Source: Acidobacteriota bacterium | GTDB lineage: Bacteria; Acidobacteriota; Terriglobia; Terriglobales; Acidobacteriaceae | Assembly (NCBI GenBank): GCA_021800255.1 | Contig: JAJYZC010000011.1 | Span: 1-58,928, forward strand | Direction of reading: 5' to 3' | Length of the DNA stretch: 58,928 nucleotides | Part shown: positions 25,799 through 37,295 of the stretch, piece by piece | How the letters are laid out: the number at the start of each line of letters is the position of its first letter | Numbering within the stretch: the first letter of the stretch is position 1 | Position numbers and translations under genes: made by a program | Notes under the pieces: model-generated | Databases searched by the model: none | Told to the model about the DNA's origin: nothing | The model's input: the letters and a program-made list of their open reading frames with translations, nothing else

Positions 25799-28000
25799 AT
25801 GGCCGCTTCATCGCCCTTCCGCGTGGTCCACGCCGTGTGCTCGCACGACTGCCCAGACTCCTGCGCGGTGCTGGTCACGGTGAACGGGGAAGGCCGCGCC
25901 GTCAAGGTTGAGGGCGATCCTGCGCAGCCGGTGACGCAAGGCTTTTTGTGCGCCAAAGTGGCCAAGTATCTGGATCGCGTCTACGCTGCGGACCGCATCC
26001 TCTATCCATTGCGACGAAAGCCGGGAGCGCAAAAGGGCCCACGGCCCCGCGGACGCGAGTTGGAGTCCTTCGAGCGCGTGAGCTGGGACGAGGCACTGGA
26101 GGCCATCGCCGCGCGGCTGCGGCAAATCTCGGAGACCTACGGCCCGGAGTCGATCCTGCCCTATAGTTACGCGGGCACCATCGGCGTGCTCGGCTACGGT
26201 TCCATGGACCGGCGCTTCTTTCACCGCCTGGGCGCGAGCCGGCTGGACCGCACTATCTGCGCCGAGGCCGGCGGCCAGGCCTGGAACCTGGTTTACGGCA
26301 AAAGGGTGGGAATGCCCAGCGAAGATTTTCGTTTCGCCCGGCTGATTCTGGCCTGGGGCGCGAATATCCACGGCAACAACATTCATCTATGGCCATTTAT
26401 CGAGAAGGCGCGGCGCGCGGGCGCGCGCTTCATCGTGATCGATCCCTACCGCACGCGCACCGCCGCGCTGGCCGACTGGCACATCGCCATCCGCCCCGGC
26501 ACCGACGTGGCGCTGGCCCTGGGCATGATGCACGTGATCCTGAACGAAGGGCTGGAAGACGGCGCGTATATCGCCGAGATGACGCACGGATTCGAGCGGT
26601 TGGCCGAACGCGCGCACGAGTACACGCCGGAGCGGGTTGCCGGCTGGACAGCAATGACGCCGTCCGCCATCGAGCAGTTAGCGCGCGAGTACGCTACAAC
26701 CCGGCCTGCGGCCCTGCGCATGAACTACGGCGTGCAGCGCGCGGAGAACGGCGGCGCGGCGGTGCGCGCCATCGCCATGCTGCCCGCGCTCACCGGCGCG
26801 TGGAAGCTCCGCGGGGGCGGCGCGCAGCTATCCACCTCCGGGGGCTTCGCGTGGAACAAGCAGGCCCTCGAACGGCCCGATCTGGCGCTCTCGTCACCGC
26901 TGGGGCGCGAGGCGCGCCTGGTGAATATGTCCACGCTGGGCCACGCGCTGACGGAGTTGGGAGTGAAGCCCGCAAATCGGGTCCCCAGCGACAGGTCTTC
27001 GTCGCTGGGGTGTGAAGACGGCCCGCCGGTTCACGCGCTCTTCGTCTACAACTCCAACCCTGGCGCGACCGCGCCCCATCAGAACGCTGTGCGCCGTGGC
27101 CTGGCGCGCGCTGATCTGTTCACCGTCGTCCACGATCTGTTTTTTACCGACACCACCGACTACGCGGATTTCATTCTGCCCGCAACCACCTTTCTGGAGC
27201 ACACCGACATTCAGGGCGCCTACGGCCACTATTTTGTGCAGCTCTCGAAACAGGCCATTGAGCCGCCCGGCGAGGCGCGCTCCAACGTCTGGCTCTTCAG
27301 CCAACTCGGTCAGCGCATGGGTTTCCCAGAGCCTTGCTTCCGCGATACGCCGGAGGAGATGATCCGCCAGGCGCTGGCCATTGGCGTTGATGGCTACTCC
27401 ACCAATCAAGGAATGGAGCACATCACCGTCGAGGATCTGGAACGTCAGGGCCATATCCCGCTCTCGTTTCACCGCCATCCTGAGGCTGAGCCCTTTCTAC
27501 CCAACACATCGGGGCCGCTCCCCACGCCTTCAGGCAAGATCGAGTTTTATTCTGAGGTCCTGGCAGCCGCCGGCGCTGACCCGCTGCCCGGTTTTTCTCC
27601 TCCGGCCGAATCGCGTTGGGGCGAGGCGGCCGCACGCTACCCGCTCGAACTGCTTGCGCGCAAGTGTGACAATTACATGAACTCAACCTTCGCCAACCTC
27701 GAAGGCCATCGCAATTGGGAGGCGCGCGGCCGCCAGCGGCTGGAGATGCACCCCGCCGACGCCACGGCTCGCGCCATCGCCGAAGGCGACCCGGTGCGCA
27801 TCTTCAACGACCGCGGCTCGCTGCGGCTGACGGCTATGCTCAATCCCAGCCTGCCTGCGGGCGTGGTGGCTGCGCGCCTGGACTGGGCCAAATTCCAACC
27901 CGGCGGCTCGAACGTGAACGCACTGACCAGCGAGCGGCTCACCGACATCGGCGCCGGAGCCACGTTTTACTCCACGCTCGTCGAAGTAGCCAAAGCCTGA
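25799..28000 (+). CDS. molybdopterin-dependent oxidoreductase (DMSO reductase family, [4Fe-4S])
   Basis: A 733-residue protein of the DMSO reductase superfamily. C14, C18, C22 and C51 (CSHDCPDSC and GFLCAK) form the N-terminal [4Fe-4S] motif. SWDEALEAIAARL, TDYADFILPATTFLEHTD and the C-terminal VRIFNDRGSLRLTAMLNPSLPAGVV barrel are characteristic of COG0243 enzymes. There is no twin-arginine signal, so it is cytoplasmic. No selenocysteine TGA is apparent, and the substrate is not readable; formate-dehydrogenase-like or oxidised-sulfur/nitrogen reductase roles are possible. A start further upstream is not needed. moaB is close by, and a small rhodanese gene follows. No dedicated Fe-S or membrane partner subunit is adjacent. 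Confidence 0.86.
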   Translation: MAASSPFRVVHAVCSHDCPDSCAVLVTVNGEGRAVKVEGDPAQPVTQGFLCAKVAKYLDRVYAADRILYPLRRKPGAQKGPRPRGRELESFERVSWDEALEAIAARLRQISETYGPESILPYSYAGTIGVLGYGSMDRRFFHRLGASRLDRTICAEAGGQAWNLVYGKRVGMPSEDFRFARLILAWGANIHGNNIHLWPFIEKARRAGARFIVIDPYRTRTAALADWHIAIRPGTDVALALGMMHVILNEGLEDGAYIAEMTHGFERLAERAHEYTPERVAGWTAMTPSAIEQLAREYATTRPAALRMNYGVQRAENGGAAVRAIAMLPALTGAWKLRGGGAQLSTSGGFAWNKQALERPDLALSSPLGREARLVNMSTLGHALTELGVKPANRVPSDRSSSLGCEDGPPVHALFVYNSNPGATAPHQNAVRRGLARADLFTVVHDLFFTDTTDYADFILPATTFLEHTDIQGAYGHYFVQLSKQAIEPPGEARSNVWLFSQLGQRMGFPEPCFRDTPEEMIRQALAIGVDGYSTNQGMEHITVEDLERQGHIPLSFHRHPEAEPFLPNTSGPLPTPSGKIEFYSEVLAAAGADPLPGFSPPAESRWGEAAARYPLELLARKCDNYMNSTFANLEGHRNWEARGRQRLEMHPADATARAIAEGDPVRIFNDRGSLRLTAMLNPSLPAGVVAARLDWAKFQPGGSNVNALTSERLTDIGAGATFYSTLVEVAKA

Positions 28001-28080
28001 CCGCGCCGCCTGCTCACGCCAGGTACGCAGTGCGCATCTAAGTATGCAGGTACCGGTTTTGCCCTCCCGGCTTTGAATCT

Positions 28081-28446
28081 ATGCATTGGACCACGTTGTT
28101 TGTCCTGCTGGCACTGACGGCGCTCTTTTTGCTGGTGAAGCGCGCCGGCCGCATCCCGCTCGCCGATGCGCGTAAACACCTGAAAAGCGGCGCCCTGCTC
28201 ATCGACGTACGCACGGCCGGTGAGTTCGTCTCGGGGCACTTGCCCCGCGCCATCAATCTTCCCGTCAATGAAATTGACGCCGTTCTTCCGCGCCGCGTGC
28301 CGGACAAGAGTAAAGTGCTGTTGGTGCACTGCCAAACCGGCCTGCGCTGTGGAATTGCAAAGAGGAAGATGAAGTCTCTGGGTTACGTCAACGTCTTCAG
28401 CATCGGACCCTATGCGCGCGCAGCGCAAGCCGTGAACGGCAAATAA
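28081..28446 (+). CDS. membrane-anchored rhodanese-domain protein
   Basis: A 121-residue protein. An N-terminal hydrophobic helix (WTTLFVLLALTALFLLV) anchors a single rhodanese domain. It has LIDVRTAGEFVSGHLPRAINLPV and the active-site loop VHCQTGLRCG with C84 as the likely sulfur-carrying cysteine. Single-domain rhodaneses transfer sulfane sulfur to thiol acceptors; the specific acceptor is unknown. It lies 80 bp after the molybdopterin oxidoreductase gene on the same strand and may be co-transcribed. Confidence 0.88.
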   Translation: MHWTTLFVLLALTALFLLVKRAGRIPLADARKHLKSGALLIDVRTAGEFVSGHLPRAINLPVNEIDAVLPRRVPDKSKVLLVHCQTGLRCGIAKRKMKSLGYVNVFSIGPYARAAQAVNGK

Positions 28447-28620
28447 AGCGCGCTTCTACACCCTGCGAGACGCCGGTGAGCGCACCCGGCCGGCGAGGCG
28501 CTGGCGTGGGCAGGATCTGTCTGTGCGTACCGCACCTAGTCAAGCCCGGCGAGACCCGGCAGGGGATGCGGTGGTTGCAGTTGCGCGAAGCTGCCATGCG
28601 CCGGAAGTGAAAAGCCGGTT

Positions 28621-30588
28621 TCAGGGGTTAGGTTTCAGAGAACAGAGATCATCCCACTCGATCCCGGCGCAGCGCAGGCCGCGAACGGCGTTGGTGAGAT
28701 AAACGGCGCTGGCAGTGCGCAGATCGTCGAGATACAGCACGCGCTCTTCGATCTCAGGGCGCGTGGCGAGAAGATGCCGCCGGTAAACGCCGGCCAGCAG
28801 GCCGCATTCTACCGGCGGCGTGAACCAACGGCCGTCGTTCACCACGAAAACATTGCTGATGGCGCCTTCGGTCACCTCGCCGCGGAGATTCATGAAGAGC
28901 ACGTCGTCGAAGCCGCCGCGCACGGCTTGCGCGAACGCCTCTGCGTAGAGCGGGCGGTGGGTAGTCTTGTGGTAGAGCATGGGGTCGGCGGGGTCGGTGC
29001 GTTCCTTCGCTATCAGCACGCGGCCCCTGCGGCCCGGGCCGTCGCGCGAGGGGAGAATCTCGCTGGTAATCTCGAATTCTCCGCCGGCGCCTAACAGCAT
29101 GCGGACCCGCCGCGGCCGGTGCGGCTTTTCCTTTTCGAATCCGCACACGTGCGCTTCCCACGCCGCTTTTACCGCTGCGCGATCGCAGGGAAAATCAAAA
29201 TACTCTGCGGAATCTTCGAGGCGGTCGAAGTGCATCTCGAGGAGCGCGCACCCGCCGTCCCAAAGTGCGGTTTCAATGAGAGAAAAATCAGCCTGCCGCC
29301 CGCCGCACGCAGGGCTGCAATGTGCGGTGCCGGTGAGAAACTTGGCCTTCAACAGGCATTCGCGGAACTCCTCTGCCGGATCGGAGTCGATGACGATGCC
29401 GCTGCCGGCTCCCATCGTTCCGCGCCCGTCCTCAAGCTCCAGCGTGCGAATGGCGACGTTAAAGACCGTCTGCTGCCGCGCGAAGAAGCCGATGGCGCCG
29501 GTGTAGACGCCGCGGGGCGCGTCTTCAAGCCCGGCGATGAGCTGCATGGCGCGAATCTTCGGCGCGCCCGTAACCGATCCGCAGGGAAACAGAGCGCGAA
29601 AGATGTCGTAGTAGCTAACCTCGGGGCGCAGCTCGGCGCTGACGGTCGAGGTCATCTGCCAGAGCGTAGGGTAGCGTTCGACGGCGAATATCTCTTCCGT
29701 GCGCACCGTGCCGAAGTGCGCTAAGCGGCCCAGGTCGTTGCGCACGAGATCGACGATCATCACGTTCTCGCTGCGGTTTTTGGGATCGTTGCGCAGCCGC
29801 TCGGCAATCTCGCGGTCCTCGCGCGTGGTGCGCCCGCGCGGCGCGGTTCCCTTCATGGGGCGCGTGATGATGCGGCGCACTCCACCGGCGCTTTCTACGC
29901 GGAAAAACAGCTCCGGCGAAAAGGAGAGGATGCGGCAGCCGGGCTGCCAGTGAAGAAACGCGCCGTAAGGGACAGGCTGGCGCGCTCGCAGCCGTGCGTA
30001 GAGCGCGGCTGCGCTGCCGAACGCTTGGACCTGCAATGGGGCCGTGAAGTTGAGTTGATAGACGTCTCCGGCGCGAATCCACTCGTGAACGGCGGCGATC
30101 CGCCGGGCGTAGCCGGCTTCGGTGAGAGGGAATTCGGCCATCATTTGCGGTTCAGCGGCTGCGGCTTCGCTTCCGGCTGTCTGGCTGCCGCCGATCCGCG
30201 TCAGCTCCGGGGGCTCGGACTCGACAAACCTTCCTGTGCCATGGTCGAAGATGCAGCAGCGCCGGTAGATGCCGAACCACGCCAGGGGCAGGCCGGCGCG
30301 GCCGGCACGCATCGAAGCCCTGGGTTCAAAGCAATTTCCGCACTCGTAGCTGAAGAATCCCGCCGCGCACAGGCCTGCGGCGACCGCGCTCTCGATTGCG
30401 GCAAAGATCCCGGCAATCTCCGCCGGCCGGTAGGCCGCGTACACACACATGGGAGACGTGAACAGGCGGGTCCACGGCTGCTCGTTGGCTCTGGGATGAT
30501 CCGGCTTCCCATCTTCCAGCAGCACAGTGCCTGGGATTTGTTCCACCAGCGCATAGACACGTGCAGGAAGGGAATAGCGGCGATTCAT
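28621..30588 (-). CDS. pabB: aminodeoxychorismate synthase component I fused to ADC lyase (PabB-PabC)
   Basis: A 655-residue fusion. The N-terminal about 400 residues are PabB, making 4-amino-4-deoxychorismate from chorismate. It shows YQLNFTAPLQVQ, ILSFSPELFFR, TRPMKGTAPRGRT, NVMIVDLVRNDLGR and GSVTGAPKIRAMQLIAGLED. The C-terminal about 230 residues are a class IV aminotransferase-like lyase (PabC). It shows LIETALWDGGCALLEMHFDRL, the PLP-lysine region PMLYHKTTHRPLY and GEVTEGAISNVFVV. Together they give two steps to p-aminobenzoate for folate. The start MNRRYSLPARVYALVEQ is preferred; a longer frame overlaps the Ig-like gene. The glutaminase PabA is not in the window. Confidence 0.92.
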   Translation of the reverse strand: MNRRYSLPARVYALVEQIPGTVLLEDGKPDHPRANEQPWTRLFTSPMCVYAAYRPAEIAGIFAAIESAVAAGLCAAGFFSYECGNCFEPRASMRAGRAGLPLAWFGIYRRCCIFDHGTGRFVESEPPELTRIGGSQTAGSEAAAAEPQMMAEFPLTEAGYARRIAAVHEWIRAGDVYQLNFTAPLQVQAFGSAAALYARLRARQPVPYGAFLHWQPGCRILSFSPELFFRVESAGGVRRIITRPMKGTAPRGRTTREDREIAERLRNDPKNRSENVMIVDLVRNDLGRLAHFGTVRTEEIFAVERYPTLWQMTSTVSAELRPEVSYYDIFRALFPCGSVTGAPKIRAMQLIAGLEDAPRGVYTGAIGFFARQQTVFNVAIRTLELEDGRGTMGAGSGIVIDSDPAEEFRECLLKAKFLTGTAHCSPACGGRQADFSLIETALWDGGCALLEMHFDRLEDSAEYFDFPCDRAAVKAAWEAHVCGFEKEKPHRPRRVRMLLGAGGEFEITSEILPSRDGPGRRGRVLIAKERTDPADPMLYHKTTHRPLYAEAFAQAVRGGFDDVLFMNLRGEVTEGAISNVFVVNDGRWFTPPVECGLLAGVYRRHLLATRPEIEERVLYLDDLRTASAVYLTNAVRGLRCAGIEWDDLCSLKPNP

Positions 30589-30718
30589 GCAGGCAGTGTA
30601 GAGCATCTGCCCGTCTTTTCCAGCCCTTGCACGCGAGCGCAAGGGCAAGCGTCTTGCGCGAGCCCCTGCTTGACCGCTGGCTCGGTCCGCTGCGAAAGGA
30701 AGATTGACGGGCTGGCGC

Positions 30719-31753
30719 TTACTCGACCGTCGCCACCATGGTGGTGGAGTTGGTAATGGCGGTAACGCCATTGGACGCCTGGCCGGTGACGGTTACTGTG
30801 AAAGTGCCTGCCGGAGTCGCGGGTGTGATCGGAGGGCCGTGGTTGCGGTAATAGTAGAGCGGGTTGCAGGCGGTTGTGCCCAGCGCCGTCACCAGCCCTA
30901 GAAGCGCGATGAGAAAGAGCCAGTGCAACCTGCGCCGCCGGCGCGCGCCCCAGGCCAGTCCGCCCAGCCCCAATGCTCCGGGCAGCAAAAACGCCCACGC
31001 GATGGGGCTGCTCCCTGTACCGCTCCCCGCGGGCAGCGCCAGCTTGGCTGAAGTTCCCTGCCGTTGCGTCTGGAGCACCATCTGGCTGGTCGGCGGACAG
31101 GCGGATGCCGGAGATCCTGACGCGCAGCTTGCAGGCGTGTTCTGAAGAATCTCCACGCTCTCTGGCGCAAAGGTGCATGACGACTCGTTGGGTAATCCCG
31201 AGCAGGACAGGGTCACAAACATAGGCGCCGTGAGTGCGGCGTTGTTGACCGGCGTAATGGTTACCTGAATCGTTCCCGAATCGCCGGGCGTCAGCACCAG
31301 CGGCAGCGTGGAGGGCGGAATCGCCGTCAGACTCAACTGGAAATTGGGCGTTGTGCCGCTGTCGGAATCCACCGCATAAGGCGTGGATGAGGAGGCCAGA
31401 TGGGTCGCATCGCCGGTATAAACTGCGCGCAATGAGTGGCTACCGCCGGGCAGCTCCACAACCGCGTCAGCCTGGCCGCTGCCGTCGAGCTTCACCTCGG
31501 CCAGCACGCGGGAGCCGTCCTCGATGTTCACCGCGCCCCCGGCCGGCAAGCCGTCAGCCCCGGTCACCGTAACGGCAGCCGTGGCCCGCATCTGTCCGTC
31601 CTGGTCGCGGGTCTCCACGTGCAGCGTGGTATGCGTGACTGTGTTCGCCGCTGCAGCCGCAACCGCCGGCCGCGCCGGCATCACCAGCGCAGCCCCCATC
31701 GCGATCACCCACTCAAGCCGCAGACCGCGGCGCTTCCTACTTCTCACGTACAC
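30719..31753 (-). CDS. secreted Ig-like repeat protein with C-terminal double-helix/Cys tail
   Basis: A 344-residue exported protein. A signal peptide (WVIAMGAALVMPARPAVAAAA) leads to Ig-like beta repeats of the Big_3_5 type (DGSRVLAEVKLDGSGQADAVV and LRAVYTGDATHLASSSTPY). The C-terminal 100 residues hold a hydrophobic helix (about 251-270), an arginine cluster RRRRR, and a second helix ending ALGTTAC with Cys297. They finish with a beta strand region ending TPAGTFTVTVTGQASN. The same tail order occurs in the giant protein at 37296-44663. It is probably cell-surface attached. The binding partner is unknown. Its 3' end lies 131 bp from the pabB start. Confidence 0.78.
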   Translation of the reverse strand: MYVRSRKRRGLRLEWVIAMGAALVMPARPAVAAAAANTVTHTTLHVETRDQDGQMRATAAVTVTGADGLPAGGAVNIEDGSRVLAEVKLDGSGQADAVVELPGGSHSLRAVYTGDATHLASSSTPYAVDSDSGTTPNFQLSLTAIPPSTLPLVLTPGDSGTIQVTITPVNNAALTAPMFVTLSCSGLPNESSCTFAPESVEILQNTPASCASGSPASACPPTSQMVLQTQRQGTSAKLALPAGSGTGSSPIAWAFLLPGALGLGGLAWGARRRRRLHWLFLIALLGLVTALGTTACNPLYYYRNHGPPITPATPAGTFTVTVTGQASNGVTAITNSTTMVATVE

Positions 31754-32067
31754 GTGCTCCCACTCTCCACGGGAATCGGAGAACCGCCGTAAATCGCGTC
31801 CCGCCGTTTGCCCCTATGTAGAACCTTATTGTATCCGGCCAGACCTAGGCCCGGCCAACCGTCTCTTTTGGACGCAACCCCCGCCAGAATGCAATCTCTC
31901 CGCCGCGCCGCGCTCTCTTTTGGGGAGAAGTGCGCCGTCATGATCGAAGCGGCGTCCGGATTCTGCAAAGTATGGCGAAGTACGGGCTCAACTTCCTGCC
32001 CAATGCCGCTGGGGCGCCGTATTTTGCCGGAGCGTCCTATGGGACTTATTCTCAGTGCAAGCCTTTG
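31754..32067. other. intergenic upstream of dnaG
   Basis: This gap lies between the divergent Ig-like protein gene and dnaG. It holds possible start codons in frame with dnaG (for example MAKYGLNFLPNAAG) that would extend primase by about 30 to 45 residues unlike the family. No promoter is clear enough to call. Confidence 0.45.
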
Positions 32068-33873
32068 ATGTCCGATTTTGCCCAGACCGTGAAGCAGCAG
32101 GCCGACATCGTGAAGATCGTCGAGGGATACATCCGCCTGCGCAAAGCCGGCGCACAGAACTACTCGGGGCTTTGTCCGTTCCACAAAGAGAAGACCCCGT
32201 CGTTCAGCGTACATGCGGTGCGGCAGTTCTACCACTGCTTTGGCTGCGGGGCTTCAGGAGACGTATTCAGCTTCGTGGGCAAGATCGAGAACGTCAGCTT
32301 TCCCGAGGCGGTGCGCATCGTAGCTCAGAAGTGCGGGATTCCGCTGCCCAAGCGGGAGTTTTCATCGCCCGAGCAAGCTGCCGAGGCGCGGCTGCGGACC
32401 AAGCTCTTGGAGTTGCACGAGACGGCGGCGGCGTGGTTCGAGGAGCAGTTGCGCTCGCCCGAGGGGGCGCTGGCGCGCGAGTACCTTTCAGGTCGAGGAC
32501 TCTCGGACGAGGGTATGCGCACATTTAGAATCGGCTACGCGCCGGACAGCTTTAACGCCCTGCGCGACCGGCTGAAGGGCGCGGCCGATGAGGAGACGCT
32601 GCGCGCAAGCGGCCTGTTCAGCGCCAAGGAGGCGGGTACGGGGCCGGACGGCCAGACGCAGTTCGGACCCATCTACGACCGCTTCCGCAAGCGGGTGGTG
32701 TTTCCCATTTGCAATGAGGGCGGCAGGGTGATCGCGTTCACGGCGCGCGTGCTGCCCGGCGCGGCGGAGGGCGAAAAGGCGGGACCGAAGTACGTCAACT
32801 CGCCGGAGACTCCGCTCTACTCCAAAGGTTCGGTGCTCTTCAATCTGGATAAGGCCAAGACGGCGATCCGCTCCATGGGCTTCGCGCTCCTGGTCGAGGG
32901 CCAGATGGACTGCATCAGCGTTTTCCTGGCTGGGATTCAGAATGTGATCGCAACCAGCGGGACGGCCTTCACTCCGCAGCAGGTGGCGATTCTGAAGCGG
33001 CACACGCAGAACGTAGTGGTGAACTTCGATCCCGACGCCGCGGGCGCGAATGCAGCCGAAAAGTCGATTGCCCTGCTCACCGAGGAGGGCTTCGCCATTA
33101 AGATCGTCACGCTGGAGGGCGGGCTGGACCCGGACCGGTATATTCGCGAGCGGAGCGTGGAAGCGTACACGGCGGCGATCCGCGGGGCGCGGCGGCAATC
33201 CGATTATCTGATCGAGCGGGCCCGGCTTCTATTCCCTGGCGCCAGCGCGGAGCAGAAGGTAAAGGCCATGAACTTCCTGCTGCCGCACATCCGGCGGATG
33301 CCGGAGAAGCTGGCGCGGGACGAGTTCGCGGCCGATGCGGCGCAGAAGCTGGGGATTGATTCGGCGGTGCTGCGCGAGGAGCTGCGGCAGGCGGCGCTCA
33401 GGCGGCGGGAGCGGGTAGAGGCGCGGGCCGCGGCGCTGACCGAGGTGGAGCGTGTGCTCTTACGGGCGCTGGCCATCACCGATCCCAGCTACGAGCAGGC
33501 GCGGCGGCTGGCGGCTCAGGCGCTGGCGGAACAACCCGCTTCTTTCGAGCATCTGGGCGCATTTCCGGCGCTGCAGGCGCTGGCCGGGCGGCAGGCGCGT
33601 GACCCCATGGACGCGGTGGAGGATGAAGCGCAGCGGGCGCTGGTGGCCGAAGCGCTGCTGGCCGAGACCAGACCGCCGGAGGCAAGCGAGGTGGAGAGCG
33701 CCATCCAGGAGGTTGAGGAGCGGGCGCTGGAAAGCCGGCAGCGCGAGCTGCGGGCGAGGATAGCCGAGGCGGAACGCCAGGGCGACTTTGCTGAGCTGGC
33801 GATTCTCACCCAGCAAAAGGTCAAGCTGGACCGGGATCTGCGGGAGCTGCATCGGAACCCTTTGCAACAGTAA
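32068..33873 (+). CDS. dnaG: DNA primase
   Basis: A 601-residue DnaG that makes RNA primers at the replication fork. The N-terminal CHC2 zinc finger has C36, H39, C57 and C60 (LCPFHKEKTPSF, FYHCFGCGASGD). The TOPRIM domain has LLVEGQMDCISVFLAG and VVNFDPDAAGANAAEKS. The C-terminal about 150 residues form the helical DnaB-binding part. The start MSDFAQTVKQQADIVKIVEGY fits the family. Downstream is rpoD, as in the common macromolecular synthesis operon, but 532 bp separate them and a separate rpoD promoter is likely. Confidence 0.96.
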   Translation: MSDFAQTVKQQADIVKIVEGYIRLRKAGAQNYSGLCPFHKEKTPSFSVHAVRQFYHCFGCGASGDVFSFVGKIENVSFPEAVRIVAQKCGIPLPKREFSSPEQAAEARLRTKLLELHETAAAWFEEQLRSPEGALAREYLSGRGLSDEGMRTFRIGYAPDSFNALRDRLKGAADEETLRASGLFSAKEAGTGPDGQTQFGPIYDRFRKRVVFPICNEGGRVIAFTARVLPGAAEGEKAGPKYVNSPETPLYSKGSVLFNLDKAKTAIRSMGFALLVEGQMDCISVFLAGIQNVIATSGTAFTPQQVAILKRHTQNVVVNFDPDAAGANAAEKSIALLTEEGFAIKIVTLEGGLDPDRYIRERSVEAYTAAIRGARRQSDYLIERARLLFPGASAEQKVKAMNFLLPHIRRMPEKLARDEFAADAAQKLGIDSAVLREELRQAALRRRERVEARAAALTEVERVLLRALAITDPSYEQARRLAAQALAEQPASFEHLGAFPALQALAGRQARDPMDAVEDEAQRALVAEALLAETRPPEASEVESAIQEVEERALESRQRELRARIAEAERQGDFAELAILTQQKVKLDRDLRELHRNPLQQ

Positions 33874-34405
33874 GCGTAAGGGGGGCCGAGGGCGGCAGGC
33901 AATGGAGGAGCATCTTGCGTCGAAATAGGGGCTGTGGGCGTCTAATTGGATAGCAGCAGGAGCGGGTGGCGGGCCGATGCGCCAGGACCGTTTCCATGCA
34001 CTCCGCCGGCGTCTTTCCGTGGGCCGAATTATTTGCTGGAGCGGGCGGGAGAATTGTGGTAATCTATTGATCTCAGTGAGGATGCGCGCCCTTTTGCCCC
34101 ACATATGAGCTGCGGCTCGCGGGCTATCCAGGCGAAACCTGATGCGCGGCCATCCTGTTCCGGGCAATTGAATGAGACCGCTTCTTTTTGCGGGACTGAG
34201 CGGGTCGGTGCGCGAGCGCGTGGGTCTCCAGAAGGAAATCTGCGTGGAACGCCAGCCATGGAAGCAGGCCCTCGCATGAGACCGCGAGAGAAGACAAATC
34301 CGCCGGTGGGGCGCAGAGCAGCGGCAATGCATTGAGCCGCGGCGATGAAGTTTGAGATGGGCCGGATCGTGGAGGCGCGGTTCCGGCCGGAGGAGTAGGA
34401 AAACT
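33874..34405 (+). other. dnaG-rpoD intergenic region
   Basis: This 532-bp region without a supported gene holds a possible extended -10 promoter near 34057. Minus-strand frames here are continuations of shadows of rpoD. Confidence 0.5.
34057..34065 (+). promoter_or_regulatory. rpoD: possible extended -10 promoter for rpoD
   Basis: TGGTAATCT at 34057-34065 is an extended -10 (TGnTAATCT). No well-spaced -35 is present; TTGCTG at 34033 is 21 bp away, too far for the usual 17 bp. The site lies 340 bp before the rpoD start, leaving a long leader. Confidence 0.35.
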
Positions 34406-36100
<1,695 letters not shown>

Positions 36101-36574
36101 TGCTTTGCGGGACGTGAACCCCGCGTATCTGCCGCTTCGTAACGGCCAAAGCACTCAGGTCTTTGACCTCATGAATTCGTTCCTTCGAGCTTTTGTTTTC
36201 CCAGGTCCCAAAGAGGACCTGGGGCACCCCAATGGCGCAAAATCATGCGGCCGAAGCACCCAGGAGCCACAAGGTTCAACAAGGATCGGCCGGTTATCAA
36301 TAAAAGATTCGATGCTTGTTTTTGGGAGCAGAGGTGTCGATCTTTGGTGGACTTCGTTGAGGCCTGTTGTTATCCGTAGGTGTAACACCCACTCATTGGC
36401 TTATCCGCTGACCGTGATCCTCATCTTTTCTTCTTTGCTTCCTTCAAATGATCTTCCAATCCGGACGAATCCTTGGGGAGGGTAAGTCAGGCGGCTGACG
36501 GCATCGCCTGGGTCACGGAGGAGGGATTCTCTGTGCCCCATCTCATTCATCTCATGAACCCGGAGTTGCGATGG
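36101..36574. other. intergenic region containing repeat copy 1
   Basis: This gap lies between convergent rpoD and the barrel protein gene. It holds the first copy of the palindromic repeat (36158-36260). The remainder shows no supported gene. Confidence 0.6.
36158..36260 (+). repeat. REP-like palindromic intergenic repeat, copy 1
   Basis: It begins GGTCTTTGACCTCATGAATTC and shares the core GACCnCATGAATTCGTTCC with copies at 50453 and 53158. A hairpin of CCCAGGTCC (36200-36208) and GGACCTGGG (36215-36223) is at the centre, followed by GGCACCCC. The terminal inverted repeat seen in copy 2 is degraded here. Confidence 0.7.
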
Positions 36575-37279
36575 TCAGCGGCGGAGCCGTCCGAAGCGGA
36601 ACACTACGCCGGCGCCGAGTTGGAGGCTGTTCTGGAGGTTGTTGGTGGAGTTGGGCATTTGGGTGCGCAGCCAGTTGGCCTGGAAGGCGCGCAGAGCCAG
36701 GTGAGGTGAGAGATTGAGATCCAGGCCGCCGCCCATCTCCACGGCCAGGCCGTATTGGCTGTCGATGGCGCCGGTGGGCGCGGGAAAGATGCTGTTGAAG
36801 CCGAAGGCTTCGCCGGCCAGCGCCTGCGCGAACAGGGAGTACTTTTTGCGCGCCGGGGCGAAGGTGTAGCGGGGACCGAAGACGGCCGTAACCAGGTCCA
36901 GGCCCACGCCCGTGGAGTTGATGTTGGCGGTGTGCGCGCCGGCGATGTCGGCCACCGCGCCCAGGCCACGGTAGAAGCGGCCCTCCAACTGCACGCTGCC
37001 GCCCTGCATCCAGAAGCTGGTGCCGGAGATGGGGTTGGCGAGGGTGGCGTTGTAAGTGACGGCCAACTGAAGGCTGCCCGGCGTTGATTGAATGGTTTGG
37101 GGCGTCTGGGAAGCGGCGGTCTGGGCCGCCAGGGCTGCGGGCGTAAACAGGATTGCCGCCGCGGCCCACAACAGGATCGGGGCCGTTCTGGCCGGCAGGG
37201 TTCGCGCCGCAGCCGGCCGGCTGGCGGTCTCCGTTTTGCCTGCTCCGCAAAGGAGCGTGACGGTGAGTTTTTCTGCCAT
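36575..37279 (-). CDS. small outer-membrane beta-barrel protein
   Basis: A 234-residue protein. A signal peptide with an extended N-region ends near ILFTPAALAAQTAA (about residue 53). The rest is rich in alternating hydrophobic strands with aromatic girdles (LQLAVTYNATLAN, SVQLEGRFYRGLGAV, LVTAVFGPRYTFAPARKKYSLFAQALAGEAFGFNS) and ends GAGVVFRFGRLRR, close to a barrel C-terminal signal. This fits an eight-stranded OmpA/OmpX-like porin. GGAGAG precedes the ATG. It lies 16 bp after the stop of the giant surface protein gene, so they probably form one operon and may act together at the outer membrane. Confidence 0.8.
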   Translation of the reverse strand: MAEKLTVTLLCGAGKTETASRPAAARTLPARTAPILLWAAAAILFTPAALAAQTAASQTPQTIQSTPGSLQLAVTYNATLANPISGTSFWMQGGSVQLEGRFYRGLGAVADIAGAHTANINSTGVGLDLVTAVFGPRYTFAPARKKYSLFAQALAGEAFGFNSIFPAPTGAIDSQYGLAVEMGGGLDLNLSPHLALRAFQANWLRTQMPNSTNNLQNSLQLGAGVVFRFGRLRR

Positions 37280-37295
37280 GCGATCTCTCCTTTGC

